DNA of 64,000 nt from Paragorgia papillata (taxonomy: Eukaryota; Cnidaria; Anthozoa; Scleralcyonacea; Coralliidae). The position numbers and the translations under genes were made by a program. Positions 61,401-64,000 of the stretch are shown piece by piece. Where the stretch lies: assembly GCA_035771165.1 (NCBI GenBank), contig JAWNZC010000025.1, forward strand, positions 4,499,501-4,563,500, in the 5' to 3' direction. Below the pieces are notes generated by a model. The model was given only the letters and a program-made list of their open reading frames with translations, was not told where the DNA came from and did not search any database. Within the stretch, counting starts at the first letter, position 1. Each line of letters begins with the position of its first letter.

Positions 61401-64000
61401 ATGGCTGCCGAATTATAATTATTTTATGTGCATATAAATTATCCCTTATGACCTCGTTTTAAAGTAAAAATTATTTTGAATTTCACACATGAAAACGAGT
61501 TCATAAGGGCTAATTTATATGTATATAAAAGAATTTTAATTCGGCGGCGATTTTTGAATAAGGTCTATTACGTACGGTTTACAATAGAAGATTGGCAGCA
61601 ATACAGTAATAGAAAATTCATGGTCTTTTTCAACAAATTCCAAATTATTTTAGTGCAACATTTTATGTCAATTCAGAAAGTTAATTTTTGTTGAATAGTT
61701 CAAAATTCGTCGTATAATGATTTTTACCAAAGAAGGTGGCTTTTTCGATTTAAAAGTCGCCGGCTAGCTTCGTGAAAATGCCGGCTATAGCCGGCAGCCG
61801 GCTATAGCCGGCAGCCGGCTGCTATTTTGAACCCTGTATTGTTAGAATATTCAACAGAAAGACTGACAGAGCAGGTGAATTTAAATACTGCAGATATTTC
61901 AGCAGAGTTTTAGGTTTTATTGTCAATTTTACTAACCATACACTTTGTATTACAAAGCTTAAGTACTGTGGTTGAGGGCAGGCCACTACTAGCCATCAGT
62001 ATATTTTGAGGGCCAGTGGCCGCCGTGCCGCCGCTAAATTTGAGGCCTGTGAATCTGTGTTGAAAGTCCATGATCACAGGCCATTTTTCAAAAAATTGTG
62101 CGACCACTGCATTTTTTATGAAAATTGCATGGCTGCAGGAAATTGTAAAAATTTACGCAATGCCAGATATATCTGTTATGCAATACAAACTTTCTAGTCT
62201 GCAGCCCCAGAAACACATTTTTGCCCATTCCTAAAAAAATAGTAGTCAAACTGTGATGAAGGATTGTATTTGCGATGTAGTGAACTTTTAGTACTGCACA
62301 TCCCACGAGTTTCCCCAAGGTAATGTATGAAAGGTACACTGTTTTGATTAAACCGTGATTTTGATTAAAAGTCCAAAAGCCATCAGTCCTATACACAGCT
62401 GCCTGAAAGCTGGTTTTTTCTCAAATGACTGTCCAAAACGTGGCTGGACAGCTGGCTGGCTAAAACATGGCTCTGGGAACAAGATAGTATGAAGTTTTAT
62501 ACATGAAACCTACCCTGACTAGGGCTGGAGTAGGGTTGCAAAATTAGCAAAATTTTGATGCAATTTAGAGGAGTCTTTGGCTTTCCCAATTATTTTGATC
62601 CTCTGTTGAATAGTTTTTTTTTTTCTCTAAGGCCCATTTCAGATGGCATATTCTTCATGAGCTGTATCAAAAACTATGAAAATTAAGTTCATGAAAAATA
62701 TGCTGTCTGAATCAATTAAATATGGCAATTTGTAATAAGTTTGACTTAATTATTAAATACGGCCATCACGGTCTTTTTAATATACAACTGTGGTACGACT
62801 TTGATTCAAAAAATGTTCTTTTTCATGGGCCATATCTAATGCATAAATTATACAATAATGTTTAATGTATGATATTATCCACAATTTGAATATGAATATG
62901 CATTTAATTATACTCGACTCAATAAGTACAGCATCTGAGTCAAACGCCGTTCTTTGGTCAAACCAATTTGTATTAGATATGGCTCATGATAAAGCATAGT
63001 CACTCGAGAGATATGGTCTGAAAACTCGGCAAACTTCAAAGCACCTATAATGAGCTGTGATTTTATGTTGAACCGTACCTTACACCGTGCACATCCTTTG
63101 TTTTAGGTTTATTAATATTTAAATAGCACGGCTGAGTGATTGAACTGAAACGTTGCTATTTGGACAATTCGTTCATTATACTAAAATACAATGTGTTCAG
63201 TGACCGTGCACAAAAATGCATAAAGGCGAACAAAAAGATAGACCAAAGACTTTAGCTGAGTTTCCAGACCATATCTCAATTGACTATGGATAAATACACC
63301 ATCTGAAACGGGCCTAAGTGATGTATTTTGAATTTTTATTAATTTATGTAGTGAAAGTGTTGAGATTGAGGAGCAAGTAATCCAGCTAGGCAAGAAACAC
63401 AAGAGCAAAAAGAAACACAAGCATAAACATAAACACAAACGTAAAAACAAATCTAAAAATTCCAAAGAAAGCCCAAGTGATCTTAAAGACACCAAGAAAG
63501 AAGAGAAAGAAAGTTTAAATATAAAAAACAAAAAAGAAACAGCTGCTTTGTTGGATAGGGAGCAAATTGATGTGGACTTAGAAGATCTTGAGAAGAGAAA
63601 GCGTTTTCTAGAATCGCAACTTGCAGCTGAAGAAAAAAACGGATTTGGCAAAGACAGCAGAAATGTTAAAGCATATGAAAGTAAACGAAAACTTGATGAT
63701 AAAGAAGATGTTATGAATGTATCATCTTCAGCAAGTGAGTGTTTTCTTGCAGAAGATAACAGGTCGAAAAGGCCACGGAGGACATCCGACAAGTTAGAAT
63801 TAAAAGATACAAATAAATCCAGTTCTCAGAAGGAAAATAAATGTGATAATAACACAAGCCAAGAAAAAGAAAGAGACCGATCCTATTCTCCTTATAATAG
63901 TAAAAAGTCTGCTCAAAAATGGCAATTGTTGGACAAGAAAGACAAAAAAAGTTCTTCTGTATTAGTAACGAAAGATAGTCCACCGTACAAAGAGAATAAG
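58411..64000 (+). CDS. PRPF4B-like (PRP4 kinase) N-terminal region, partial
   Basis: Exon 1 58411-58475 (MAVHGTDRREVKLIEVGDSD); exon 2 from 63352, open to the window end, phase 2 join (AG|T, Ser). The visible 238 or so residues are Lys/Ser/Glu-rich: KKHKSKKKHKHKHKHKRKNK, then DVDLEDLEKRKRFLESQLAA, then charged RS-poor disorder. The His/Lys run followed by a LEDLEKxR...L helix resembles the N-terminus of PRPF4B, the spliceosome-associated kinase, but the kinase domain would lie beyond the window. Other Lys/His-rich nuclear proteins are possible. The 4.9-kb first intron is packed with repeats. It is head to head with the PARP gene. Confidence 0.75.
59802..60126. mobile_element. MITE of the TACACACGTAAAAA family, second copy
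   Basis: The inverted ends TACACACGTAAAAATCTCAC / GCGTTTTTACGTGTGTA match the family at 27650-28130. The interior again consists of CAACAGGTTGTTGGAACAAC-type words in both orientations. It lies in intron 1 of the PRPF4B-like gene. Confidence 0.78.
60839..60949. mobile_element. Fold-back palindrome AAAACAGTTATACCAT
   Basis: ACAGTTATACCATTCGCTCT, CGTCGTATACGA, ATAGCCAACTCGG is inverted as CGTTGGCTATGAGCTCATAT, ACGACTCGAG, ATGGTATAACTGT around a short GCGAAGCGC centre. A related pair of words (ggatatgagc / gctcatatcc) lies at 59733-59800. Confidence 0.75.
61386..61566. mobile_element. Fold-back element AGACCTTATTCAAAAATGGC
   Basis: AGACCTTATTCAAAAATGGC, TGCCGAATTATAATTATTTT is inverted as AAAGAATTTTAATTCGGCGG, CGATTTTTGAATAAGGTCT. 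Inner AAATTATCCCTTATGACCTCG words also pair. One end of the same family lies at about 44905-44946. Confidence 0.8.

Larger units (their letters stand above)
58476..63351. other. 4.9-kb first intron of the PRPF4B-like gene
   Basis: Apart from the three elements listed (59802, 60839, 61386), it contains a fold-back of cactgctaacgccagacgat / agcagtaaaagagttaat at about 58630-58690, a tandem GCCGGCTATAGCCGGCAGCC block at about 61783-61826, and a segment (58875-58930) shared with 1210-1300 and 27140-27210. No coding exon is supported between 58475 and 63352. Confidence 0.5.

Overview
The window is nuclear DNA from an animal. Twelve multi-exon genes with GT-AG introns were rebuilt exon by exon, and every junction keeps reading phase. 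The content (TRAF, NECAB, BBS4, TMEM231, TIMM21, complex I subunit), the compact spacing (about one gene per 5 kb), the AT-rich introns and the dense load of small DNA transposons, tRNA-derived SINEs and a 5S-rRNA-derived SINE fit an early-branching marine invertebrate. A cnidarian, perhaps an anthozoan, is my best guess, but nothing here proves the phylum.

Layout: Rab22/31-like GTPase (2057-5381, -); TIMM21 (6327-8490, +); TRAF-type RING/MATH protein (8738-13233, -); TMEM231 (14878-17198, -); NDUFV2 (18140-20293, +); PMS2 (21481-24902, -); NECAB-type EF-hand/ABM protein (25186-32024, +); an unrecognised protein with a GYGGFVP motif (32659-35480, +); BBS4 (36339-43523, -); BBOX1/TMLHE-family dioxygenase (45027-49394, +); a PARP with two WWE domains, WGR and catalytic domain (50089-57817, -); and the 5' part of a PRPF4B-like gene (58411 to the window end, +). 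Five pairs are head to head (Rab/TIMM21, TMEM231/NDUFV2, PMS2/NECAB, BBS4/BBOX1, PARP/PRPF4B-like), with intergenic gaps of 0.28 to 1.5 kb that probably act as shared promoters.

The genes do not form one pathway. They are housekeeping functions: vesicle traffic, mitochondrial import and respiration, mismatch repair, cilium transition zone and BBSome, carnitine synthesis, ADP-ribosylation and splicing kinase. TMEM231 and BBS4 are both ciliary, but clustering by chance is likely.

The space between exons is mostly mobile-element debris: terminal-inverted-repeat MITEs, long fold-back palindromes, tRNA-derived and 5S-derived SINEs, fragments of non-LTR retrotransposons, and large microsatellites, notably a (TGTCT)n array of about 67 units. 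The most informative observations are the tandem WWE + WGR PARP architecture, a Harbinger-like MITE caught inside a SINE whose empty site is present elsewhere in the window, several MITE families built from arrays of short palindromic words, palindromes carrying a hammerhead-like CTGANGA...GAAAC core, and a palindromic element that fills most of the PARP/PRPF4B promoter.
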